The position numbers were made by a program, and so were the translations under genes. A DNA stretch of 64,000 nucleotides from positions 1 to 64,000 of the forward strand of contig MESE01000052.1 of assembly GCA_001770855.1 (NCBI GenBank), in the 5' to 3' direction. Below are positions 45,201-52,312 of the stretch, piece after piece (position 1 is the first letter of the stretch; every line of letters begins with the position of its first letter). Below the pieces are notes generated by a model. It was not told where the DNA came from, searched no databases, and worked only from the letters and a program-made list of their open reading frames with translations. Source of the DNA: Burkholderiales bacterium RIFCSPLOWO2_02_FULL_57_36 (GTDB lineage: Bacteria; Pseudomonadota; Gammaproteobacteria; Burkholderiales; Burkholderiaceae_D).

Positions 45201-47657
45201 CCGCAACAGCAAGCGGCTTGGTTGAAGCAATGGCTGGTGCAGGTGCGGGCAGGTGAACGCAGCGCGGCCGCGAACCGATTGACGGTCGAGCAACTCCAGC
45301 GCCTGATCAATGCGGTGGCGGCACTGGAAAGCGCCGGCATCGCAGGCCGGCATACGTCGATGCTGCAATCGATCGCGTTGCAGGCGCCGCGCGCGCGCGA
45401 CCAGCAACGCTACTTCGCGCTGGTGCTGGAACAATTGGTGCACGGCGCGCTACTCGATCTGGACGAGATTGTGGCGCAGTGCAATGCGTCCGGCGAAGAT
45501 CGCGATACGTCCGCGGCACATGAGACAGCCGTCAATCCAGCCGATCAGTCCGGCCGATCCGGAGCTGCAATTTTATCGGCGTTCGACACGAGCCGCTTCG
45601 AAGCCGGCCAGATTCATTCTGATGACGCGACGAGTATCCGCAAACGTGTGCTACAGGCGCTGTCGAGTGCAAATGCGGCGAGCCTGTATCCGGATTGGGA
45701 AAGATTGCTGAGAACGCATGCGCCGGCATTACGCCAGGCATTGCATCAGATCGGCGCTCAGATCGATGTGTGGCAGCGTATTGCGGAGACTTTCCCGGCA
45801 TCGTTGCTCGATGAATTGACGGCATTGCTTGCGCCGGAAGCAGCATCGGCGCTGCGGCCGCTGATGGTCCGGCCAGCGTGGTTGAAGGCAGTGCATGCTG
45901 CGGCTGGGCCGGATGCACATAGTGATTCAGTGCAGCAACTGTGGGTCGCAAGCTTCATGCATTTGTTGAGAATGAAGACGGCCGCGTTCGATGCCGGCCA
46001 CTACACCAATGTGTTGCTCGACCGGATGGCGGGCCAGGCCGCTGCGCAACGCCGCACAATGGCTTCTGCCTGGCTGGATGCGATATCCGCGCAGGCGAGC
46101 GCTGCGGACGAATCTTCCGATGCCGTTGCGCGCGCGCTGTCGGAACGGCTTGCATTGCCTGAGCCATCTGCATCTGTATCCGTCGCGGCAACGAATCGCA
46201 GTACCGATGCAAGCGTGAAGTCGGCGGACGGACTGCACGAGATGAAAAAGGCGATTGCGAATGCGGTGGCGCATGAGGATCATGCGGCACTCAAATCCTT
46301 GCTGCAAAGCTTGCCGCCTGCCGGACCAGCCTTGGAATTGCCGGGCATGAACGGTGACGCAGTTATCCTGCATTGGCTGATCAACTCGTTCGTGGCGGCC
46401 GCAGCCGGCGGCGCCGACCGCAGCACGCTGCTGCAGGCGATTGCGTCCCATGTCGCACGCAGCCGCAATCAGACGCGTTATCTTTTGCATGTGCTTGCGG
46501 ACCTTGTGCATGACCGGGTAATCGATCTTGATGCCATCGACGAACTGTGCGTCGAGCCGACGAATGAGTCCGTGCGGCCGGAGACGGTGCAAGCAGCCGC
46601 AGGACCTGCGCCGGAGCGCGCATTGCAAGTCGGACAGAGTGCCGGACCGCAGTCGTTCGCCGCACCGGCGCGCCACGGCTTCTGGCTGGCGCAAGCGCTT
46701 GCGGCACATCCGCCGGCGGTACGCGCGGCCTTGTCGCCGATGTTGCACGAAGCCGGAACAGCTTCTTCTGTCGACCAATTGCCGCGAACGCTATTGCGCA
46801 AGCTCGTGACTTTGCTCGCCGGTGCGGACGAAAGAGCGACGCAGCGCCATGCATGGGATATCGCCGATATTTTTGCGCAATGCCATCCCGGTGTGAGCGG
46901 CGAGCGTATCGACGAATTGAAATGGCAATTCCTGTTTGCATGGCTATTCGAGCAACGACGGCGTTTCGAGCCGTCACGTTTTTCGCATGCGCTGGCGGAT
47001 TATTTGACCAGCCGCACCGGTATTGCGCCGACTTCCGACATGCGCGATTTGATGCGGCGCCGCCTCGGGATCGAACCTCTGGCGCCGGATGAGTTACCGG
47101 AACTTCTGAATGCGGCTGCACCTTACCTGATGCCGGAGACCGTCATCGACGAAGCGGAGCAAATCTACGTCGGCAACGCGGGTCAGGTACTGGCGGCGCC
47201 CTATATGCCGCGCTTGTTCGCGATGCTGAACCTGACTGAAGGCGGCCGCTTCAAGAACGGCGAGGCGGCGGAACGCGCGGTTCATCTGCTGCAATTCATG
47301 ACAAGCGGCCAATCGGACTGCCCCGAATATCAACTGGGTTTGAACAAGATCCTGTGCGGGGTAAAGGCCAGCCAGCCGATCGTGCGCGAAATCGAGATCG
47401 AAGCGCATGAAAAGGACGTCGTGGAAGCGCTGATCAAAGCCATGATCGAACACTGGAAGGTCATCGGCAACACGTCGATCGACGGCTTGCGGGAATCGTT
47501 CCTGCAACGCCCCGGATCACTGCACATGAAGGACGATGCATGGTATTTGACGGTGCAAGCCGGCGCATTCGACATGCTGCTCGATCGTCTGCCGTGGTCT
47601 TTTTCGATTATCAAGCATCCATGGATGGAAAGGGCAGTGCATGTCACTTGGCGCTAA
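42267..47657 (+). CDS. Contractile injection system tape-measure protein with internal duplications
   Basis: A 1796-residue, Ala/Leu-rich, mostly helical protein. The ends match the eCIS tape-measure family (CIS_TMP): HRIDELIVDLSF and DTLEIDLGDIPEEEL at the N-terminus, and LPWSFSIIKHPWM...VTW at the C-terminus. Tape-measure length normally sets tube length. The centre is built of duplicated blocks: residues about 444-577 recur at 949-1082, about 763-830 recur at 1132-1199, and a looser third copy of the latter lies near 325-382. No membrane helix is evident. It overlaps the ATPase gene by 17 bases. Confidence 0.85.
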   Translation: MNTPHRIDELIVDLSFQRDTGADVPVDEDLLRGLVIDKLLPALDQVLSQHADGGGVWQIDTLEIDLGDIPEEELDSELPLRLQDRVRSALADLLRGSPQSAAGTGLRTIPRATADADFLKRYLRDGGIVSRVAPDALAPHEAALDRLLEGATSELLSLLRHAPMRPVFARRLAQQFPQRQLHALLRTLVPVSDADQLLQLIERFEQMLVRSEGDGAAHRNMLRVLWQHVLELALRDGTAVPELAAFASSMQTPIPPSLRSAAAQLRPAAETPVAGLAAQLLNRLALGATTAPVVAAEEAVVTPRPEMLALAEDEATVHKLTQALLQADAGLSAQWRHLLSTRPALWREALSRIGANADAWRRIAAVFPASLLDEIAALQDPDTSAAAADRSINASVMPADRLHEARMAIAQAAARDDHAAANGNLSTVPATSRTVIPVAVPGDDSYRPPGPVPATGAAIEQSDSDVAAALDLPSQQQAAWLKQWLVQVRAGERRVNAHRWTVDRLQRLINAVAALESAGIAGRHAPMLQSIALQAPRARDQQRYFALVLEQLVRGVLLDLDKIVAQCNTSGEHRAMSTMQERTGSTADTPPGIAATVNAGPADRVGTLRIAIIEALTKGDTALLALYRTKVRSRHTAQATGLSGNADDLYQLIAALANEHAGAGRTDRSMLLRAIVTHAQCSIDAERYLRYVLEDLAHERDIDFDAIDARATLDPLPAPVEPKDEPALGRTGMAALPPTDSSRLKIEPAHAADEIRERVAQALSSANAASLYPEWERLLRTHAPVLRQALHQIGARIGVWRKVAATFPASLLDEMTALLAPEAASALRSLITRDAFFESAGGAARHGDLQQWEQQLWSASFMHLLDLQRPQFNARDYVMALLSAMAGSDQVRYRRLALEWKQELLADPAAGMRLAALVNALSVFADKTPVQAVVSTSGAETSPEAQDHDSYRPSGPVSATGAAVDQSDSDVAAALDLPPQQQAAWLKQWLVQVRAGERSAAANRLTVEQLQRLINAVAALESAGIAGRHTSMLQSIALQAPRARDQQRYFALVLEQLVHGALLDLDEIVAQCNASGEDRDTSAAHETAVNPADQSGRSGAAILSAFDTSRFEAGQIHSDDATSIRKRVLQALSSANAASLYPDWERLLRTHAPALRQALHQIGAQIDVWQRIAETFPASLLDELTALLAPEAASALRPLMVRPAWLKAVHAAAGPDAHSDSVQQLWVASFMHLLRMKTAAFDAGHYTNVLLDRMAGQAAAQRRTMASAWLDAISAQASAADESSDAVARALSERLALPEPSASVSVAATNRSTDASVKSADGLHEMKKAIANAVAHEDHAALKSLLQSLPPAGPALELPGMNGDAVILHWLINSFVAAAAGGADRSTLLQAIASHVARSRNQTRYLLHVLADLVHDRVIDLDAIDELCVEPTNESVRPETVQAAAGPAPERALQVGQSAGPQSFAAPARHGFWLAQALAAHPPAVRAALSPMLHEAGTASSVDQLPRTLLRKLVTLLAGADERATQRHAWDIADIFAQCHPGVSGERIDELKWQFLFAWLFEQRRRFEPSRFSHALADYLTSRTGIAPTSDMRDLMRRRLGIEPLAPDELPELLNAAAPYLMPETVIDEAEQIYVGNAGQVLAAPYMPRLFAMLNLTEGGRFKNGEAAERAVHLLQFMTSGQSDCPEYQLGLNKILCGVKASQPIVREIEIEAHEKDVVEALIKAMIEHWKVIGNTSIDGLRESFLQRPGSLHMKDDAWYLTVQAGAFDMLLDRLPWSFSIIKHPWMERAVHVTWR
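43596..43996. repeat. Long direct repeat inside the tape-measure gene, copy 1
   Basis: About 400 bases that recur, at an estimated nine bases in ten, at 45111-45511, exactly 1515 bases (505 codons) downstream and in the same frame. The block starts with GATTCATACCGGCCA and ends near GTCCGGTGAACATCGCG. It encodes a Gln/Ala-rich helical segment with the shared core QQQAAWLKQWLVQVRAGER. Confidence 0.9.
44554..44757. repeat. Second direct repeat inside the tape-measure gene, copy 1
   Basis: About 204 bases encoding SANAASLYPEWERLLRTHAP and onwards. They recur at 45661-45864, 1107 bases (369 codons) downstream, in frame. A more diverged third version is encoded at about 43241-43411. Confidence 0.88.
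45111..45511. repeat. Long direct repeat inside the tape-measure gene, copy 2
   Basis: Partner of 43596-43996. Most differences between the copies are single-base, and the reading frame is preserved, which fits duplication followed by drift within a coding sequence. Confidence 0.9.
45661..45864. repeat. Second direct repeat inside the tape-measure gene, copy 2
   Basis: Partner of 44554-44757, encoding SANAASLYPDWERLLRTHAP and the following FPASLLDELTALLAPEAASA. The different offset (369 rather than 505 codons) from the long repeat shows more than one duplication or deletion event. Confidence 0.88.
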
Positions 47658-49032
47658 CAATATGTCGATGCCGGACGGGGCAGTCACGAATGATCTGACG
47701 GCGAACGCGCGCAGCCTGGAACGCGAAGTCGCATGGTTCGGCGAGGTGCTGTCGACGCGCTTCAATGCCTATTTCGCGCAAGGCGGCGCGCAGCAGGACA
47801 TCCGCAGCCATGCGCCGCCGGACTTGAATGGCGACCCATCGGTGTTTGCCCGCACCGTGCAAGAGTGCGGCATGGGATTCGATGAGCGGATCGTGCTGAT
47901 CCTGACGCTGATTCCGCATATACGGCCGCAGGCGCTCGATCTTTTTTTTACCAGCAACAAGAACATCGAACGCGGATTTACCGAGTTCGGCGGATGGAAA
48001 GGCAAGTCGCACGGCGGCATGCTGCCGACCTGCGAAACCGCCGCCTTTGTGATTGCCGGTGACGATTTGAATCGGCGTTTCGAAGTGGCGCGCTTGTTCG
48101 AACCCGGTCACTTCTTCGCGCGGCGCGGCATCATCAGGGTTGAAACCCAGACCGGGGGCGAACCGTTCTTCGGCTCGGCGCTGATCATGGAAACCGATTA
48201 CCTGAATCGGTTTACCACCGGCCAGCACCACAAGCCCGACTATGGCGCCGGCTTCCCGGCGAAGTTGATCACGACGCCGCTGGCGTGGTCCGACCTGGTG
48301 GTGACGCCGGAAGTGATGGACGAGATCGAGAACGTCAAGGCATGGCTGAAACAGGGGCAGGAATTGATGCGCCATTGGGGCCTGGACAAAGCCGTCAAGC
48401 CCGGCTTCCGCACCTTGTTTTACGGACCGCCAGGCACCGGAAAGACGCTGACCGCGACCCTGCTGGGCAAGGCGGCCGAGGTCGACGTTTATCGAATCGA
48501 CCTGTCGATGGTGGTGTCGAAATACATCGGCGAGACCGAAAAAAATCTGGCCAACGTATTCGACCAGGCACAGAACAAGAACTGGATCCTGTTCTTCGAT
48601 GAAGCCGATGCGCTGTTCGGCAAACGCACCGAGGGCAGCACATCCAACGACCGTCATGCCAACCAGGAAATCTCCTATCTTCTGCAGCGGGTCGAGGATT
48701 TTCCCGGCGTCGTGATCCTGGCCACCAATCTCAAGACCAATATCGATGAAGCGTTTGCGAGGCGCTTCCAGACCTCGATCTATTTTCCGATTCCCGATGC
48801 ATTGCAGCGCCGGCGGTTGTGGCAGCACTTGTTTCCGGATCAAAGCAGGCTGGATGCATCAGTCGATCTTGATGAACTGGCGGAAAACCATGTTCTGTCC
48901 GGCGGCGCGCTCGCCAACGTGGCGCGCTACGCGGCGATCCGCGCTTCGCGCATGCAGCGCGAAAAAATTGCGGCCGACGATCTGCTTCGGGCCATCAAGA
49001 AAGAATTCCTGAAAGAAGGACGAACGCTGTAG
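47641..49032 (+). CDS. AAA+ ATPase of the injection system (Afp15-like)
   Basis: A 463-residue protein with a C-terminal AAA+ domain: Walker A GPPGTGKT (262-269), Walker B ILFFDEAD near 315-322, and a sensor segment VVILATNLKTNIDEAFARRF. The N-terminal half is specific to eCIS ATPases. Afp15-type ATPases are needed for particle assembly, possibly cargo loading; the exact step is not known. The ATG at 47641 overlaps the tape-measure gene by 17 bases and has AAAGGG upstream; an ATG at 47662 is possible. Confidence 0.93.
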   Translation: MSLGANNMSMPDGAVTNDLTANARSLEREVAWFGEVLSTRFNAYFAQGGAQQDIRSHAPPDLNGDPSVFARTVQECGMGFDERIVLILTLIPHIRPQALDLFFTSNKNIERGFTEFGGWKGKSHGGMLPTCETAAFVIAGDDLNRRFEVARLFEPGHFFARRGIIRVETQTGGEPFFGSALIMETDYLNRFTTGQHHKPDYGAGFPAKLITTPLAWSDLVVTPEVMDEIENVKAWLKQGQELMRHWGLDKAVKPGFRTLFYGPPGTGKTLTATLLGKAAEVDVYRIDLSMVVSKYIGETEKNLANVFDQAQNKNWILFFDEADALFGKRTEGSTSNDRHANQEISYLLQRVEDFPGVVILATNLKTNIDEAFARRFQTSIYFPIPDALQRRRLWQHLFPDQSRLDASVDLDELAENHVLSGGALANVARYAAIRASRMQREKIAADDLLRAIKKEFLKEGRTL

Positions 49033-49039
49033 ACCGACT

Positions 49040-52000
49040 ATGAAAAAATCATCCTGCCTCTACCCGGTTCGGGCCGCCGTTATCGGCGCGCTGCTACTCG
49101 TGATGCACCAGGCCATCGGTGCGGATGCGAATCCGCCCGTCAAGGCGACCGAAGCACCGGCCGCTGTTGCCGGCACGCCCGTCGCGTCGGCGCCGACCGC
49201 TACCACGACAGCCAAACCGATCGAGCCGGCTGACGCCAAGCCCATTGCTCCGGCTACGGACAAAGCGACCGAACCGGTAATTGCCAAGCCCGCCGAACCG
49301 GCTGTAGCCAAACCCGACGAACCGGCTGTAGCCAAGGCCGCCGAACCGGCTGCAGCCAAGCCCGCCGAACCGGCTGCAGCCAAGGCCGCCGAACCGGCTG
49401 CAGCCAAGGCCGTCGATCAGGTTACAGCGAAAACGATCGAACCGGTAACCGCGAAACCTGTCGATCCGTCTGCCGCCAAACCAGCCGAGCCGGCTGCGGG
49501 CGGGAAAGCGGTGAAACCAGCGGACGCAGCGCCAAGCGTCAACCAGGTTGGGACGACGGCCTCATCCAAGGCCGCGCCATCGACAGCCAAACAGCCTGAT
49601 GCGGTCATCGTTGAGCAAACCGATGGTGCGACCGGACGGTTGCTGTCGCTGGACGTGCTCAAGAAATACAACCGCAAGCGCCGTAAAAAAATCCAGGACG
49701 CTTTGCTCGAAATCTATCGCGACGATCCGATCTACATGGCGGCGCGCTCGGAAATCTCGCGGCCGCTTTCCGATGACGTGGTCGGTCCGATCACGCTGTC
49801 GTACATCAACCGGTTCTGGCTGTACTACAGCATCGACCCGGTCGGCAACCTGACCGATGCATCGGTCGATGCAATGCTGCATTTCGCGCAAATGATCCAG
49901 CAGTTTCCGGATTGGAGAAAGGACTTGTTGAGCGCGGAATTCGGACACTGGATCGACGCCCGGCCGATGCCGGAAAGAGCCGAGGATTACCGGATCCGGC
50001 TGGCGGTGGATGAGGTGCTGCTGCCGCCGCTGCTCCGGCGTTATCGTGCCGATGCCCGCTGGCAGGCATTTTCCGGCGTCGATACCGAAAATGCGCCGTT
50101 ATCGGTTTACTGGTATGGACTTACTGCGGACGATTTCAAGTCGCTCGGAGAAAAGGCGGCAGTGGCGCCGGCCCTCGAAGCGCTCAAGGACGAGACGTTC
50201 ACCAGCAAGCGGGATTTCGAAAAAGCGGTGCTGGCCGCGTTGGCGGACGCCACCGCGCAGCCATCCGCCTATCTTCCGAATATCGAACGCCAGGCGCGCG
50301 GAACCGGATACACATTGACCGCCAAGGGGATGGAGAAACTGCTGAATGGTCCGGCTCTTCCGCAGGAAGTGCTGAGCGCAGCCGAAACGATCAAAGGCGA
50401 CGTCTATGCGGACCAGGCCGGAATCGAGCAAGCGGTAACCGAGGCGATCGAGCAGGCCGAACAAAAATCCGCGCAGTACACGCCGCTGATCATGCGGGAG
50501 ACCGTGCCTGTGACGATCTATGCATTTACCGATACGGTGCTGGAAAAGCTGGGCGCGGACCAGAAAACGGTAGCGGTTCCGGCCGTCGTGTCGAAGATGC
50601 TGGCGGATTTGACCGACGTGCAGTATCCGCGGCTTTCATTGTTCGACAAGGCCGTTCTCGCCAAATTGCGCGCGCGGATTGGCGCGTGTCCCGGCGGCAT
50701 GACCAACTACGAACAGATCCGGCAAAAAGATCGGAAAATCACTTCGGAGGAAATGCAGGCATTGAAGGACGCGGTCGGCGAGCCGCTGGCATCGCAACTG
50801 GAAAAATTATGGAAGGGCGGGGAGTGCGATGCAACCCAATTGGCGGAAATGAATACGCGAATTTCCGAACTCTACGGGCGCTATCGGCCGGCGATCGGGG
50901 AACTGGTCCGCAAGTCGCCTTCCTTCGACGCAAGCAAACAAGTCAAATGGACCGGTGATTCCTGCGGCTGCATGAACGATCAGATGTCGGGAGAGGTGTA
51001 CCAGTTCTATCCATTTTGGATGGCCGGCGAACCGCAACGAGTGAACTTCAGCACCATCTCGCGCATCGGCTACTACGGTGTGACTTTTGATGAACTAGGC
51101 GTCTTGCGCATGGCCAATGACGGCCGGGAGCTCAAGGAGATTTTCCGGAATTCCGATAGCGCGCAACTGGCTTTCGTCGGGACAGCCCGCAAGCACCGGA
51201 CAAAGCTGGATTGGGTGATCCACAAAACCGACTGGAAAGCATGGAAAAACATCAGTGATGCCGAAAAAAGGAAATCGTTCGATCAACTGGAAGCCAACAT
51301 CATCGGCTTGCTCAGTGCAAAACTGACCGATCTGCCGTCGAAGCTGTTGCCCTATCTGTCGCTCGGAACAAAGGAGGTGCCTGGGCGCGGCGACGGCGTG
51401 ACTTTGTATTTCGACGGTTATCCGCGCGACGAAGCATCGGTAGCGCTATTCGGCGTTTTCCTGAAAAAACTGCAGGCCGAACTGCATGCCAACGGCTTCG
51501 CGCTCAATATCCTGATGCGGCAATCGGAAATGAATAAAAGCGATGGAATTTATTCTTATCCAAAGCTGCTCGAGATGACCCAAATGGAGGCGAAGCCGAA
51601 GAACAAGAAGTATTTCTCGTTCAATGCAAAGCCGGCGTTCAGATTGCCGAATTTCCTGGTGTTGACCGAAGAGCCGACCAGCGAATCGAAAAAGAAATTG
51701 CGGTCCGACATCGAAGCGGCGTTCCATGGCGTGGACAGGGCAAACATATTGCGGCAAATCGTACCTGTGACGGAATTCGACAGGAGCAACTGGCAACAGC
51801 TGGAAGACGATCTCATCTATTACCGCGACAATTTCGGCGGCGTCGGTTTCTGGCCGCTCAGCATGAACCAGCCGGGTGCGGCTGCGCTCAAGGACGGCGT
51901 CCAGCACTGCGATGTTACGCGGTCGATCGCCGATTGCCTGCAGGACTATTACCAGATCGAGCCAGGCACGGCGAGCAGCAAGGTGTGCAATTTCGTGTGT

Positions 52001-52294
52001 GAAAACCGCTGGGGATTCCGCTTCGGCCTTGATCTGATCCTGTTGTTTCTGCTGGCTGGCGCGGTAACTTATTACCGGTCATGCCGCTGGCGTCCGGTCA
52101 TCGAAAAAAATTATCTCGTGCCGCTGGGCGCCGGTGCCGCGTGCCTGGCCATTTTCACGGCACTGGTGTCGTGCGATCCTTACCTTAACCGCCTGTCCCA
52201 GGGTTATGTGATACCGGCGGTCCTGTTGGTGGTGATCGTCGGCATCGTCCTGTTTTATCGTCACAAGTTCAAGGTGCGGGATGAGCAGCCATAA
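49040..52294 (+). CDS. Membrane-anchored protein with Pro/Ala repeats and degenerate GH18-like fold
   Basis: A 1084-residue envelope protein. It has a signal peptide (cleavage near AIGA-DA), a Lys-Pro-Ala-Glu-rich spacer (about 28-185), a helical middle part, then a region at about 650-960 that resembles a glycosyl hydrolase 18 barrel: EVYQFYPFWMAG, IGYYGVTFDELGVL, LDWVIHK, DGVTLYFDG and GVGFWPL. At the GH18 catalytic strand (DxxDxDxE) the residues are Asp785, Thr788, Tyr790 and Asp792, so the catalytic acid set is mostly lost. Three membrane helices follow (about 997-1014, 1025-1045, 1056-1073). It lies eight bases after the ATPase stop. A role in anchoring or releasing particles at the envelope is inferred. 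Confidence 0.65.
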   Translation: MKKSSCLYPVRAAVIGALLLVMHQAIGADANPPVKATEAPAAVAGTPVASAPTATTTAKPIEPADAKPIAPATDKATEPVIAKPAEPAVAKPDEPAVAKAAEPAAAKPAEPAAAKAAEPAAAKAVDQVTAKTIEPVTAKPVDPSAAKPAEPAAGGKAVKPADAAPSVNQVGTTASSKAAPSTAKQPDAVIVEQTDGATGRLLSLDVLKKYNRKRRKKIQDALLEIYRDDPIYMAARSEISRPLSDDVVGPITLSYINRFWLYYSIDPVGNLTDASVDAMLHFAQMIQQFPDWRKDLLSAEFGHWIDARPMPERAEDYRIRLAVDEVLLPPLLRRYRADARWQAFSGVDTENAPLSVYWYGLTADDFKSLGEKAAVAPALEALKDETFTSKRDFEKAVLAALADATAQPSAYLPNIERQARGTGYTLTAKGMEKLLNGPALPQEVLSAAETIKGDVYADQAGIEQAVTEAIEQAEQKSAQYTPLIMRETVPVTIYAFTDTVLEKLGADQKTVAVPAVVSKMLADLTDVQYPRLSLFDKAVLAKLRARIGACPGGMTNYEQIRQKDRKITSEEMQALKDAVGEPLASQLEKLWKGGECDATQLAEMNTRISELYGRYRPAIGELVRKSPSFDASKQVKWTGDSCGCMNDQMSGEVYQFYPFWMAGEPQRVNFSTISRIGYYGVTFDELGVLRMANDGRELKEIFRNSDSAQLAFVGTARKHRTKLDWVIHKTDWKAWKNISDAEKRKSFDQLEANIIGLLSAKLTDLPSKLLPYLSLGTKEVPGRGDGVTLYFDGYPRDEASVALFGVFLKKLQAELHANGFALNILMRQSEMNKSDGIYSYPKLLEMTQMEAKPKNKKYFSFNAKPAFRLPNFLVLTEEPTSESKKKLRSDIEAAFHGVDRANILRQIVPVTEFDRSNWQQLEDDLIYYRDNFGGVGFWPLSMNQPGAAALKDGVQHCDVTRSIADCLQDYYQIEPGTASSKVCNFVCENRWGFRFGLDLILLFLLAGAVTYYRSCRWRPVIEKNYLVPLGAGAACLAIFTALVSCDPYLNRLSQGYVIPAVLLVVIVGIVLFYRHKFKVRDEQP
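49286..49405. repeat. 24-bp tandem repeat, five units, coding for KPAEPAxA
   Basis: Five in-frame 24-base units encode Lys-(Pro/Ala)-(Ala/Asp)-Glu-Pro-Ala-(Val/Ala)-Ala. More degenerate copies extend on both sides within about 49200-49500. Such stretches form extended spacers like that of TonB. Copy number could vary by slippage without breaking the frame. Confidence 0.9.
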
Positions 52295-52312
52295 CCTCGA
52301 AGGAGAATGTCC

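Noticed and set aside
49286..49405. CRISPR-like short repeats
   Set aside because: The units are contiguous without spacers and encode an in-frame Lys-Pro-Ala-Glu spacer. The 8-bp array at 1852 is likewise a simple tandem repeat.
27255..52294. Type VI secretion system or R-type pyocin/prophage
   Set aside because: There are no TssJLM membrane-complex or ClpV genes, and no capsid, lysis or integrase genes. DUF4255, DUF5908, the LysM hub and the Afp15-like ATPase are eCIS marks.
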